NCBI RefSeq assembly: GCF_000972845.2
Contig: NC_040017.1
Span: 26,373,606-26,437,605, forward strand
Direction: 5' to 3'
DNA: 64,000 bases
Source: Larimichthys crocea
Taxonomy: Eukaryota > Chordata > Actinopteri > Sciaenidae
Both the position numbers and the translations under genes were made by a program. Under the pieces are notes generated by a model that did not search any database, was not told the DNA's origin, and worked only from the letters and a program-made list of their open reading frames with translations. Positions within the stretch are counted from its first letter, which is position 1; each line of letters begins with the position of its first letter. Below, piece after piece: positions 1-10,015 of this stretch.

Positions 1-2822
1 CACTTGACCACTCTCACCACTCCCACTGTTCAGGGGGGTTGCGACCCCGGAGTCACACCACAATGTCCATTTTCTCCCCGCCGGCACCGGAGTGATTTAC
101 TGCAACATCCATCAGAGCTCTCAGGACGTCAAAAACAGTGATGAGGAATCATCAGATTATGCAATTCAAGACAAATTATTGTTGTGAATAGTCAGAAAGT
201 TGTAAATCATCATGTAACTTTTTATTTTTCCGTCTCAGCTGTCGGTGTGACTGGTCAGTGAGGTGTGTCGATGAGGACAGTGAGCGGCTCTGGATTTTTA
301 ATGGCAATTCAACACCTCAAATCTAAAAACTGGGAACATGTCAAACATAAATTATTCAGACTGTTATTCAGTGAGTGTCTGACCTCTTTCTTACCTCGGG
401 TGTATTCAGACATTTGCTCCGCGGAGCACCTGCTTTGAAGCAAATCCCGAGAACAGCTGAGCTACACGGAGGGTTCGCGCTTGCGTCTTTAGAGGAGCAG
501 ATCACATTAACTGCTCTCTCTGTCTGCTGGCTGGACGCCGTTCTAATCACCTGCCAAGCTATCTCTGTGCCCATTAGTGTGGATCAAGCAAATGTGTGTT
601 GAGCCTTTCCAGATCTCTCTGAACATTTGCCTGGCTGCGAGCGCTTAGAAACTTTTGGGAGAGCTCGAGAGACGTGGAAGTTTCCTTGAAGCTCACCACA
701 AAGACTTCTCACATCTTGATGGCACTAGATTTCTCAGAGCGGCCCTGAAGGGTCTTGATGCTCATTAGTCTCTTCTTGTTCTGAGACAAACCCATTGTGC
801 TTTCAGAGAGCAGGCAGCCTGGAAAATGTCAACAATACACTCAGTGCATGCTAATGAGAGCTGTGTTTGTGCAGTCCTCTCCCTGGAAACCCGGTGACTG
901 GGACTGCAGCCGCATGGGCTTTACATCCACAGTTATTTGCCCTGTCCTGCTGCCAGCTACCCAGCATGCCCTGCACTAATTACTGGCTCTGGATCAATCT
1001 TGTTCTCTCATTGGCTAGAACCGGGCCACGCCTCATCTTCCTGGCAGGCCACACATGCATGCACAGACACACACACACACACGTACAGTTCAAAAGACAA
1101 ACGGGTCTTTATGTGGTTCTTTTGAAGAGCCGACACCGTGCCTGCTCGCCTCCAGCTGCCCAGAGACACAACAGACCAGCAGTCAGGTCTTCAGAGCCTG
1201 TTTACTCTGCAGCCTGTCTTTTCATCTTCTTCACATGCTTTGTGTCATGTTCAAACGAGCTCTGCTCTTTCAGGATTCTCTCTTTCACCTGTGTCTCTTG
1301 TTGATTTGTGGTAAACCTGCTTGATGCATGGCTGCATTTGTACTTGACGTGAGAGAAACTTTTCCCCGGTGAACTCCCCGTTAAACACGGATCATCCAGC
1401 TGCTCGAAGGTCTCCTGCTGAGTTTTCTTGTCAGCTAACAGAAGTCATGTTTACACTCAGTGTTCAGCGTGTCAATCAAAGTCTAACAAACTCCTCAAAT
1501 GAAACGTGCTACCTTCTCCTTCTCCTTTACATCCCTCAGTTTTCTCCCTGAAGCTGCGTCCCTGCTCAGTTTGTTGTTTCAGCAGGTTCATCGTTCATTC
1601 GTTTTTCCTCAGACGTGCAGCAAAGTCAAACACATCGTTGCCGAGCAGGAAGAGACGAGCCTTCAATTTCCTTTTATCTTATCAGGCCGTATGCCATTCA
1701 CGGCTGTTGCCACGGCGATACCCACCTGTCAGCTGAGGCAGCGCTTCAACAGCCTGACTATCTGATTGGCTGACAGCATCCTGACAGGTTAGGCTGAGAG
1801 GTCAGCGTTCACCAGGCGGGTGCAGTTCTGATTGGTTGACAGCTGATTCAGGAACAGCTGGTGCTGATGAGGCAGCTCCAGGTTTTGATTGACAGCTGGA
1901 GGCCTCGCCGCTCGTCTCTTTTGAATCTAAAGTATTCATCAAAGTTTTTCATATCAACACATCCGGCTTTCTCTCTCATCTCCGACTCAGCTTAGCATCA
2001 CATCCACTGTGTGTTTAACTGACTGTCAGTCACCATCTGTGTGTGGAGACGCCCATCACGGGACGTCTCTGTTTACCTTCTGCCTGCTGTCTCCATCAAG
2101 GACACTTGTTATCAACCTGTGTACACAGTCGCATTCAAAAGTTCATTTCCTCTTTGTCTTCGTCAGAGTTTGTCTCTGATAAACGAGCACGCCCAGACTT
2201 TAACTCCCTGTCTCTCTTCATTATACATGAATCTTCGCACATTGCACAAAACAAGACTCCACACAACAGTTTTATTTTCAGCCAGGAGGAGGAGGGAAGC
2301 TATTTAGTAACATGCACCGTGTGGGTTCGATGTTTTACACAGGAGAGCCTCAGGACGAGCTGAAAGTGTTTGTTTGTCCTGCTGCAGATAACTGAAACTA
2401 ATTAATGCAGCTCAGGGTCAAATAATCAAATCGCCTCCGGGCACTCCTGCGTTTCCTCACAGAAAAACAAAATAACACCAAACAGAGCTTTTGGAAAAAC
2501 TGACACACAAACGAGCTGTAATGATCGTGTTTCCATCCTCGGAGCATTTCAAGATTCCACATTCCAGCTTAAACATGAAATCAATATTTCCATTAATGCT
2601 TCCTCCAGAGTGCATCGCCTGAAACCAGAACTGCAGAGCTGTCTGTCACGTCTTTACGTTCTACGATACATGCCTGTGTGTTTCTGCTGACCGCGCGCAC
2701 CATCCCTGTTGTCCATTTAATGTGAAAGTGAAAGAATAAATAATTCAGACGGCTGATGTTATGGAACAAAGTCTCAGCAGCTTTGAAGGAAAACTAAATT
2801 AATTTTTCTTTTTCTGTTTCAG
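1..2822. other. eml2 upstream or first-intron DNA, no exon recognised
   Basis: This stretch lies directly 5' of the first eml2 exon I can support. That exon is entered in mid-codon, so at least one more coding exon lies upstream, either here or outside the window. I looked for the N-terminal coiled-coil exons known from long EML isoforms and for a short alternative first exon and found none convincing. The small open frames have no family resemblance. The only structure noted is the cluster of PBX/MEIS-like motifs near 1.76-1.90 kb and a short CA run near 1.07 kb. Confidence 0.6.
1763..1895 (+). promoter_or_regulatory. Cluster of three TGATTG...GACAG motifs (PBX/MEIS-like)
   Basis: Three related motifs occur in 133 bases on the same strand: TGATTGGCTGACAG at 1763-1776, TGATTGGTTGACAG at 1829-1842 and TGATTGACAG at 1886-1895. 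The last is the decamer known as a PBX-MEIS/PREP composite site. The first two carry a 4-base insertion between the two half-sites and also contain ATTGG, an inverted CCAAT box. E-box cores (CAGCTG) lie between and beside them. The grouping suggests an enhancer or promoter-proximal element. The function is inferred from motifs only. Confidence 0.35.
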
Positions 2823-5800
2823 CAAATGCAAAGAATGCACCCTCAATGCAGGTAAGAGGCTTCATGTCTGTGTGAGCTTTGAGTTATTATGTCTCACCTT
2901 CACATCACTGACACACTTCAATTTGCTGTAAAGAGGGCGAGCAGCCTCTGATGCGTGAAACTCAATTAGTCCTTGAAGTGCTGTTGAAACATTTTTATTT
3001 CTCATTGGAAATATTGAACCTGCATTAGAATTAATAAAAGAAATTCTTTTGAAGATTCTGTCAGTATCGAAGGAGGAAATGATGAACCACAAAAGGCTGC
3101 GGCTCTGTTTGTGTTTTCTGAATGTCCATTAAACGTTACTGACAGACTCTGCAGCCATGTTCTCGGTGTGAATTGATTTTCTGAGCAAAGCCTTCCTCCT
3201 CTGTTCTCTGTCTTCTCTTCGGTTTCTCTGGGGAATGACATCTTCTATACGTTTACTTTTTTTAATGTCAGAACTCAACACAACGCTGCACGACGAGGTC
3301 AGATGGGAGTCAGTTTCGTTTTAAATAAAGACTCCTGAGCTCTCACAACCTTCATTGCAGCGCTGTGGTTTTCTAAAAAGAGACGTCACCTCCCGTTCTG
3401 TCTCTCTTACGTGTCTTTCTCTCCACTTTAACCTTCCGTCTCTCTTCCCTGCAGAGGACGGCTACGTAAGGATGTTCCTGCGAGGTCGTCCTGTCACCAT
3501 GCACGTCCCTGATCAGCAGAGGGAGAGCTACAGCATCGACCACAAGGTGGCGCTACCTGACCGCAAGCTCAAACTGCAGTGGGTGTATCCTTTTAGACTG
3601 AGAGTTAAAGAAAGTTAATTAACTCCATTAATTAAAGTTAGAGAGAATATAAACGTTGTACTACATGTGTGATCACCTGAAGAGCTTTGTCACGTTCATA
3701 TTCTATCAAACTCTGAGCACTACTCTCAATTTCTTATCCTAGAAACAGAAAGAGCTGCAGCTACATTTCTAGAATAAGGACATGAAGTCCTAAAAAGTTC
3801 ACCCATCTTGTTCCATAACTTAAGCAACAACCAGGTACGGCTACCGTGGACGTGACTGCCGCTCCAACCTCTACCTGCTGCCCACAGGAGAGATCGTCTA
3901 CTTCAACGCCTCTGTGGTGGTGCTGTACAACACCGAGGAGCAGCAGCAGAGACACTACCTGGGCCACAACGACGATGTCAAATGGTGAGAGCACAGCGAG
4001 ACATGTTGTCTGATTTCCCGTGATTCCCCCTTTTTACTTTGGTTCTCATGTGCATGTCAGCGTATCCCGTCTTATCAGAGTCTGTGCTGAAAGATAAACT
4101 ACTCAAGTGCTGTGTGTGCAGCAGTGACAGCAGCATGCTGAGATATTTGTTTAAGAGGAGTGACTCCTGTGATGTGACTTTTAAACATGACACTGTTCAA
4201 ACAAACGCTTCATGCAAATGATTCTGCATCCGCCTGCTGAAAAGATTTCAGACACTTTTATTCTGCTCGAATCTTTCACATCATCAAAACTTCCCTCAAA
4301 CCTCCAGAGAGGAACAAAAGAGACGAGACGCTTCAGATTCTGTTCCTCTCCTTCCTGCAGCGGACTGTGTTTATCATTAATATGATTTTTGGTTCGCTTA
4401 ACGAGCGCCAGTTTGACATCCTCAATGAGTTCTGTGACTTGAGATGTAAACAAAGTGAATCCCCCCGAGGCATGCTGGGAAAGCCACTCATCTCTGCAGG
4501 GAAACATTCGTGTTCTCGTCTCCCACGGCGTCACGTTGACTTCTTCCTGCTCTGAAACGGATCCTGCGTTAGCCGCTGCAGCTTCTTTTAGTTCAGAAAC
4601 ACAAAACCACAGCGAGAAAGAAGATATGCTCTGTGTTTATTAAAGTTTGTTACGTTTTTTTAATCACAGACTTTGAGGGTTTATGTTCTGGTCGACGTCA
4701 GTGACTTGGATTTGTGTTTGAATCTGCAGTCGGACGCTCATCTCGAATTCAAATGAAGTAATAATTTATATTTTCTTTTCTTAGCCTGAGTGTGCATCCT
4801 GACATGGTTACCATAGCAACGGGGCAAGTGGCTGGGAACTCTAAAGATGGAAAGGTACTGTGAAAACCGCGCCGTTTGATTCACCGCCACATGCTGACGC
4901 AGTCGACTCTGTTTCAATAAGGCAGCTACGTCACAGACAGAACAATCTGTTTTCATTTCTGCGTCTGATTTCTGTCGTCTGTGCGTTCAGCTGCTGGCTC
5001 CTCACGTTCGTGTTTGGGACTCCGTGAGTCTCAACACGCTCCACGTGATCGGGATGGGAGTGTTCGACAGAGCGGTCACCTGTGTGGCTTTCTCCAAGTC
5101 GGTAAGCGGTTTCACGTCCGGTTCACAAACACGCGTGACCGTCTTTCTCAGTGATGAAGATCTAACTTTGTTTTTTTTTTCTGTCAGAACGGCGGCGCCT
5201 TCCTCTGCGCTGTGGACGATGCCAACGATCACATCCTGTCGGTCTGGAACTGGCAGAAGGAGAAACAACTGGCTGACGTGAAGGTACGACCGACCCTTTG
5301 ACCCTTTGACCGTCCTCTCCTGCTTCTAAAGCTTCATGAACAGTACGGGTTATGAGCATTCGTCCTGTCTCTGCAGTGCTCCAATGACTCTGTACTGGCT
5401 GCTGTGTTTCATCCCATGGATGCCAACCTGATTGTCACCTGTGGAAAATCTCACATCAACTTCTGGACCATGGAGGGCAACACGCTCACCAAGAGGCAGG
5501 GCCTGTTCGAGGTACAGCCACGACAACAAAAGCATCACACACTTGTTATTTCATTGGCCACACACTAAAACAACGACCTGTCGCTCTCTCCATCTGTCTC
5601 TCTGTCTGTCTCTCTGTCTGTCTCTCTGTCTAGAAACACGACAAGCCAAAGTACGTGCTGTGTGTGGCGTTTGCTGAGAATGGCGACGCCATCACAGGAG
5701 ACTCCAGTGGAAACATCTACGTCTGGGCCAAAGGTCAAATCTAAATGAATCACAATAGTCCTGATGAGTTTCTCAAGATATTTCGAGATGCTGAAAGAAT

Positions 5801-8619
5801 GTTTGAAGAGCAGATCTGTCAGTTATGGATCTGTACTGAAACATTTTATTTTTAGAGGATTTATTGATTCACTCCATTTTAACTGAAACTATAAAAGGAT
5901 CCATCAGAGACGGAGTGTCCTCTGTTCGTGTTCTTGATTGACAGGTGGTAACCGCATCAGCCATCAGGTGTCGGGGGCCCACGAGGGCGGGATCTTCTCC
6001 GTTTGTGTCCTGAAGGACGGCACCTTGGTGTCTGGAGGAGGGAAGGACCGCAAGGTGGTGCTGTGGGGCCACGACTACAGAAAACAGGCTGAGATGGAGG
6101 TGAGCCAAACAAAGTGTCCCGCTGATCTCTGGAAAAAGTAATAATAATCCATTTTTAATTCTGATCAGTTCACTCACAAACTAAATATTTATTCATGTGT
6201 GTGTGTCCAGGTGGGTGAGTCTTTAGGTCCGATACGAGCTCTGGCTGAAGGTAAACCTGGAGAACTCTTCATAGGAACCACGAAGAACGCCATCATCAGA
6301 GCCGCCTTCCCTGATACTTTGACTCCTATTGTACAGGTACACACACACACACACACACACACACACCTTTAAGAAGATTTTGTTTGCAGCAGTCTCAGGT
6401 TTGTTAAATAATCCATGTTTCAGGGTCACACGGATGAGCTGTGGGGTCTGGACATCCATCCCTCCATGGAGCAGTTCGTCACCTGCTCCCAGGACAGACA
6501 GGTTCACCTCTGGGACACCAACACCCATCAGCCCCTCTGGAGCAAGACCATCGAGGTGACTGATGCTTCTTAAAAAGCTGTGATACTAAAATATAACCAA
6601 GATTTGTGAGGTAATGATGATGATAAATGAAATACTAATGTACTAACTCACGTGCTCCAGGATCCAGGGAGGTCTGCCGGCTTCCATCCCAGTGGGGCTG
6701 TTCTGGCTGTGGGGACCATGACTGGAAGGTCAGCCTCACGTTAAAACACCAACACAACACACAGCTATTATTAGATTTATTAGAGTACACACACATACAG
6801 TCTCTGACTTCTTCTATGTGTGTGTGTGTGTTACAGGTGGTTGGTGCTGGACACCGACACACACGATCTTGTTTCTATGCACACGGACGGCAATGAGATC
6901 ATTTCCAACGTGAAGTACTCTCCAGGTAAAAGCTCACCTGTTCATACAGATCCATAAAGATACACGGTCACGTCTGAGCGCTGTGTGAACTCTGAGCTTC
7001 TTGTGTCTTCAGACGGTAACTTCCTGGCTGTTGCTTCCCACGACAACTTTGTTTACATTTACGCTGTGACGGACAACGGCCGAAAGTACAGCCGCGTGGG
7101 GAAATGCACTGTAAGTACACACTCCTAAAATATCTTTCATAATTCATATCTCATTTTCAAACCCTATGACATAACTGTTATTGTTTGTTTATTGTTAAAC
7201 TTAATTACCACTTATTATCAGAGGGAAAACAAACATCAGTGCTCCGTGTGATCTCCTCTCTCCCCTCCAGGGCCACTCCAGCTTCGTCACCCATCTGGAC
7301 TGGTCCAAAGACAGCCAGTACCTCATCACCAACTCAGGAGACTACGAGATCCTCTTCTGTGCGTCCTCCCTCTCGTCTCTGTTCACATAAACTCAGAGAT
7401 TACCCTTTTTTAATTTTATTGCCAGTGAACTCATGTTTGTTTTGTTCGTGTGTTCAGGGGAGGCATCCAGTGGTAAACACGTGACCAACATGGACACGGT
7501 GCGCAACCAGGAGTGGGCCACTTCCACCTGCACGCTGAGCTTCAACACCTTCGGTATGTTTCATCCATCTGTGGTTTGATCTCTGAGCTCATCACGCTGA
7601 CTTCTGCTGTCGTGTCAGGCGTTTAATTATCAAATTCATGTGGCCTGAAACGAAACATGAAGTCACTCTTAACGTCTGACCGCGTTCTCGCTCTTTTTTC
7701 TTTCAGGAATTTGGCCAGATGGAGCAGACGGCACAGACATCAACGCCGTGTGCAGGTCACATGACGGATCCCTGCTGACTTCTGCCGATGACTTTGGCAA
7801 AGTGCACTTGTTCTCCTTCCCCTGCTGTCAACCAAGGGTCAGTCGCTCACAGCTACACGACGTTAGCACATCAGCGTCGGTGTCTGATGTATTTATGACC
7901 TGAAGCTGTCCGACGGTTCCTCCCTCGACTGTTTTGGAAACTCAGAGTTCAGCAGCCTCGTTGTTTTTCTCTGCCAGCGTTGTGATTAAGTGTTAATGAA
8001 CACTTTGAAACACAATGAAAGCTCAGCGCAAACACCAAAACACTCAGCCACACGGCTTTCATTGTGGGATCAGCACCAGACCTTTAACACATAATTTCTA
8101 CAAGGTGTTTATTTTGTGCTCACAGACACATTTAGAGGCTGTTAAGCTTTTTATTTTGTAAAGTTCAACTTTCAGCCAAAGCCTTTTAAACTGCAGCTGT
8201 AAACTTAATGGGCCACTCAGACAAGCTGGCTGTCATTAGCACTTCAACAAGTTGATCCTCACACACATCATGACATTGTGCATCACAGTTAAATGTTTTA
8301 TAAGCGCCGTCAGTGTTTCCAGCCTCGCATCAGGACCGTGAGACAAATCTGAAGGGTTATGAGGAAAGAAACATAAATATATACAGCACGTTTCTCCTAC
8401 ACAGATTCAAAAATACTCTAACCTGAGAAGGAAATGTCATGCATGTGCAGTGAAGTAAGGTTTATTTCATTTTCCTCTCCGTCCCGCTCACAGGCTCCGA
8501 GCCACGAGTACGGTGGCCACAGCAGTCACGTGACCAACGTTGCCTTCCTGCACGACAACAGTCACCTGATCTCCACCGGTGGGAAAGACACCAGCATCCT
8601 GCAGTGGGTGGTCGCCTAG
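2823..8619 (+). CDS. eml2: EML2, microtubule-associated WD-repeat protein (18 exons, 5' end missing)
   Basis: Coding exons: 2823-2851, 3455-3584, 3835-3984, 4785-4854, 4991-5101, 5188-5283, 5377-5511, 5634-5733, 5945-6099, 6211-6336, 6424-6555, 6661-6728, 6837-6925, 7013-7110, 7271-7358, 7458-7553, 7707-7837 and 8494-8619 (TAG stop 8617-8619). All introns are GT-AG and the frame stays open, giving 642 residues. The HELP domain falls at about residues 11-60 (MFLRGRP, YGYRGRDCR, YLLPTGEIVYF). Tandem WD40 repeats follow, with LWGLDIHP, GDYEILFW and the C-terminal GGHSSHVTN...STGGKDTS block. The protein binds microtubules in the cytoplasm. The first exon's KCKE...NAEDG aligns without gaps to KTKE...SVEDG of human EML2. 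As I recall the human short form (649 aa), only about seven N-terminal residues are missing. DMVTIATGQVAG and KPKYVLCV favour EML2 over EML1 and EML4, as does the neighbour gpr4. The start codon was not found. Several introns are only 86-105 bases. Confidence 0.93.
5585..5633 (+). repeat. TCTG/TC simple repeat forming an eml2 splice acceptor tract
   Basis: The last 49 bases of the eml2 intron at 5512-5633 are an almost pure pyrimidine run with interspersed TCTG units, ending in TAG directly before the exon at 5634. The polypyrimidine tract of this acceptor is therefore a microsatellite. Confidence 0.8.
6339..6366 (+). repeat. (AC)n microsatellite at an eml2 splice donor
   Basis: A run of 14 AC units starts at the third base of the intron that follows the exon ending at 6336, so the donor reads GTACACAC. 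The whole intron (6337-6423) is 87 bases long and about a third of it is this repeat. Confidence 0.9.
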
Positions 8620-8696
8620 GCAACGCCATTCATCCACATCTCTAATCCCAGCATCCTCTCTTGACTCCTGTCACCTTTTCACTGTTTATCCTCCTG

Positions 8697-8710
8697 CCAC
8701 CAGGGGGCAG
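8697..8710 (+). promoter_or_regulatory. CTCF core motif, full consensus match
   Basis: CCACCAGGGGGCAG matches all 14 positions of the CTCF core CCASYAGRKGGCRS. It sits 78 bases after the eml2 stop codon, in the 3' UTR. Binding is inferred from the motif only. Confidence 0.55.
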
Positions 8711-8806
8711 TAACTCCTCTGTGCCTACTGGAAACTAAAACACACACACTGACCCACAGATGTCACACACACACACACAGATGAGATGATTGACGAGTAT
8801 CCTTGT

Positions 8807-8812
8807 AATAAA
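8807..8812 (+). terminator. eml2: Proximal poly(A) signal of eml2
   Basis: Canonical AATAAA 188 bases after the stop codon. It is the nearest polyadenylation signal for eml2. A T/G-rich stretch follows within about 40 bases. Confidence 0.6.
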
Positions 8813-9724
8813 TGGAATATTATTTAGTGTCCTGCTGTTTGTAATAGAATGTAGAGAAAATGACCTGCAGGAAGTAACCAGTCCCCAAAAAGCTGCAGGC
8901 GGTGACACAGTTACCTGTGACTTCAGCGTTAGTACTAACTGTGCCTGAACTGTATCTATCTTTAACCCCCTTTAACGGGAAGTCCACCTGTTTTAAAGCG
9001 TTTGCAAGTTTTAGCTCCCTGATTCCAAATCATGTATACTTTACGGTTTTGATGAATGCATGCTCCACAGTTATACGATTTATATCAAATAGTCTAATAT
9101 TGTTCCAGGCAGCCACTGGTTTCCATTCATGTCCATAAAGTATGAACCTCCACCTAAAGTCGATATTTTTCATATCATACTGAATGCATGGGAACCAATG
9201 GGTTCTTGAAAATGAAAAACACTTAAATTTCTTTTGGAAAAAAAAAAAAAGCAGCTTGGTTTGCAGTGAGCTGACGTGAAGTATACATTCATTTGAAGTG
9301 ACTCGGTTAAAACATGCAAAATCACACGACCCTGTAGAATCTCGCAAACATTCCTGAAGCCGGACGAAAACCTTCAGACTCGTGCGGGAATGTCGTGTCA
9401 CCTCGCCGAGGTGCGACTTGTCAGTGTTCCTGCTTGGTCAGTTCTAGCTTTAAGAAGGAAGTGATGTTTGTTTGGGAGAACTAACTAACATGGGGAAAGA
9501 TTGTATGAGTTTCTAAAATGGGTGGCGTTCCCCTTTTTAAAAGGACTATAACCCCATTGCCTTGGTACCTGACACGTTTCCACCCCTCAGCCTGCAGATT
9601 GTAAAGTATTACAGAATGCTGGAGATTGTAAACGGTACAAAGTGGCTGTTTTGTCAGTTCCCCTCCCTTCCCCTCTGGGCTACTGTGTTTCTGATTGTAC
9701 TACTACTGTAACTGTGCTGAGAAG

Positions 9725-9738
9725 GCACTAGATGGCGC
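9725..9738 (+). promoter_or_regulatory. CTCF core motif, 13 of 14 positions
   Basis: GCACTAGATGGCGC matches the CTCF core at all but the first base. It has the same orientation as the full-consensus site about 1 kb upstream, and both lie between the eml2 coding end and the long intergenic gap. Confidence 0.5.
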
Positions 9739-9988
9739 TACAATGCAAGAGAATGAGCATGACCGAGGCTGTCCTCCTCCTGTAGATGCTGTTAATGTTG
9801 CAAAGGTCTATAAAGTAAATATATGTATTATGCAGTATATCCGAGTGGCTGTGTTATTTTAATATTTAACTGTAACAATGATGGATGTTCTATTATTCTT
9901 GTGGCACTTTTAGCGATCGACAGAAGGGTAATGTAGGCTGCTGTGCTGTGGAAGTGAGCTTGACCTGTGCTTTGCCTTCTGTTTTGTT

Positions 9989-9994
9989 AATAAA
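9989..9994 (+). terminator. eml2: Distal poly(A) signal of eml2
   Basis: AATAAA followed by a T-run and then a GT-rich segment at about 10,015-10,035. This is the more complete polyadenylation context of the two and a plausible end for a long 3' UTR form. Confidence 0.5.
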
Positions 9995-10015
9995 GTTTTT
10001 ACCCGAGTACTCATT

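Larger units (their letters stand above)
8620..10015 (+). other. eml2: eml2 3' untranslated region and end of gene
   Basis: There is no coding potential after the TAG at 8617-8619. The region is AT-moderate with two canonical AATAAA signals, at 8807-8812 and 9989-9994. The second is followed within about 30 bases by a GT/T-rich stretch, as expected at a cleavage site. Short (about 0.2 kb) and long (about 1.4 kb) 3' UTR forms are both possible. A short CA run lies near 8766-8780, and two CTCF-like cores lie inside. Confidence 0.6.

Noticed and set aside
2823..8619. Assignment to eml1 or eml4, and an intronic miR-330 as in mammalian EML2
   Set aside because: Several blocks fit EML2 best and the neighbour is gpr4. 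None of the eml2 introns contains a recognisable miR-330-like hairpin.
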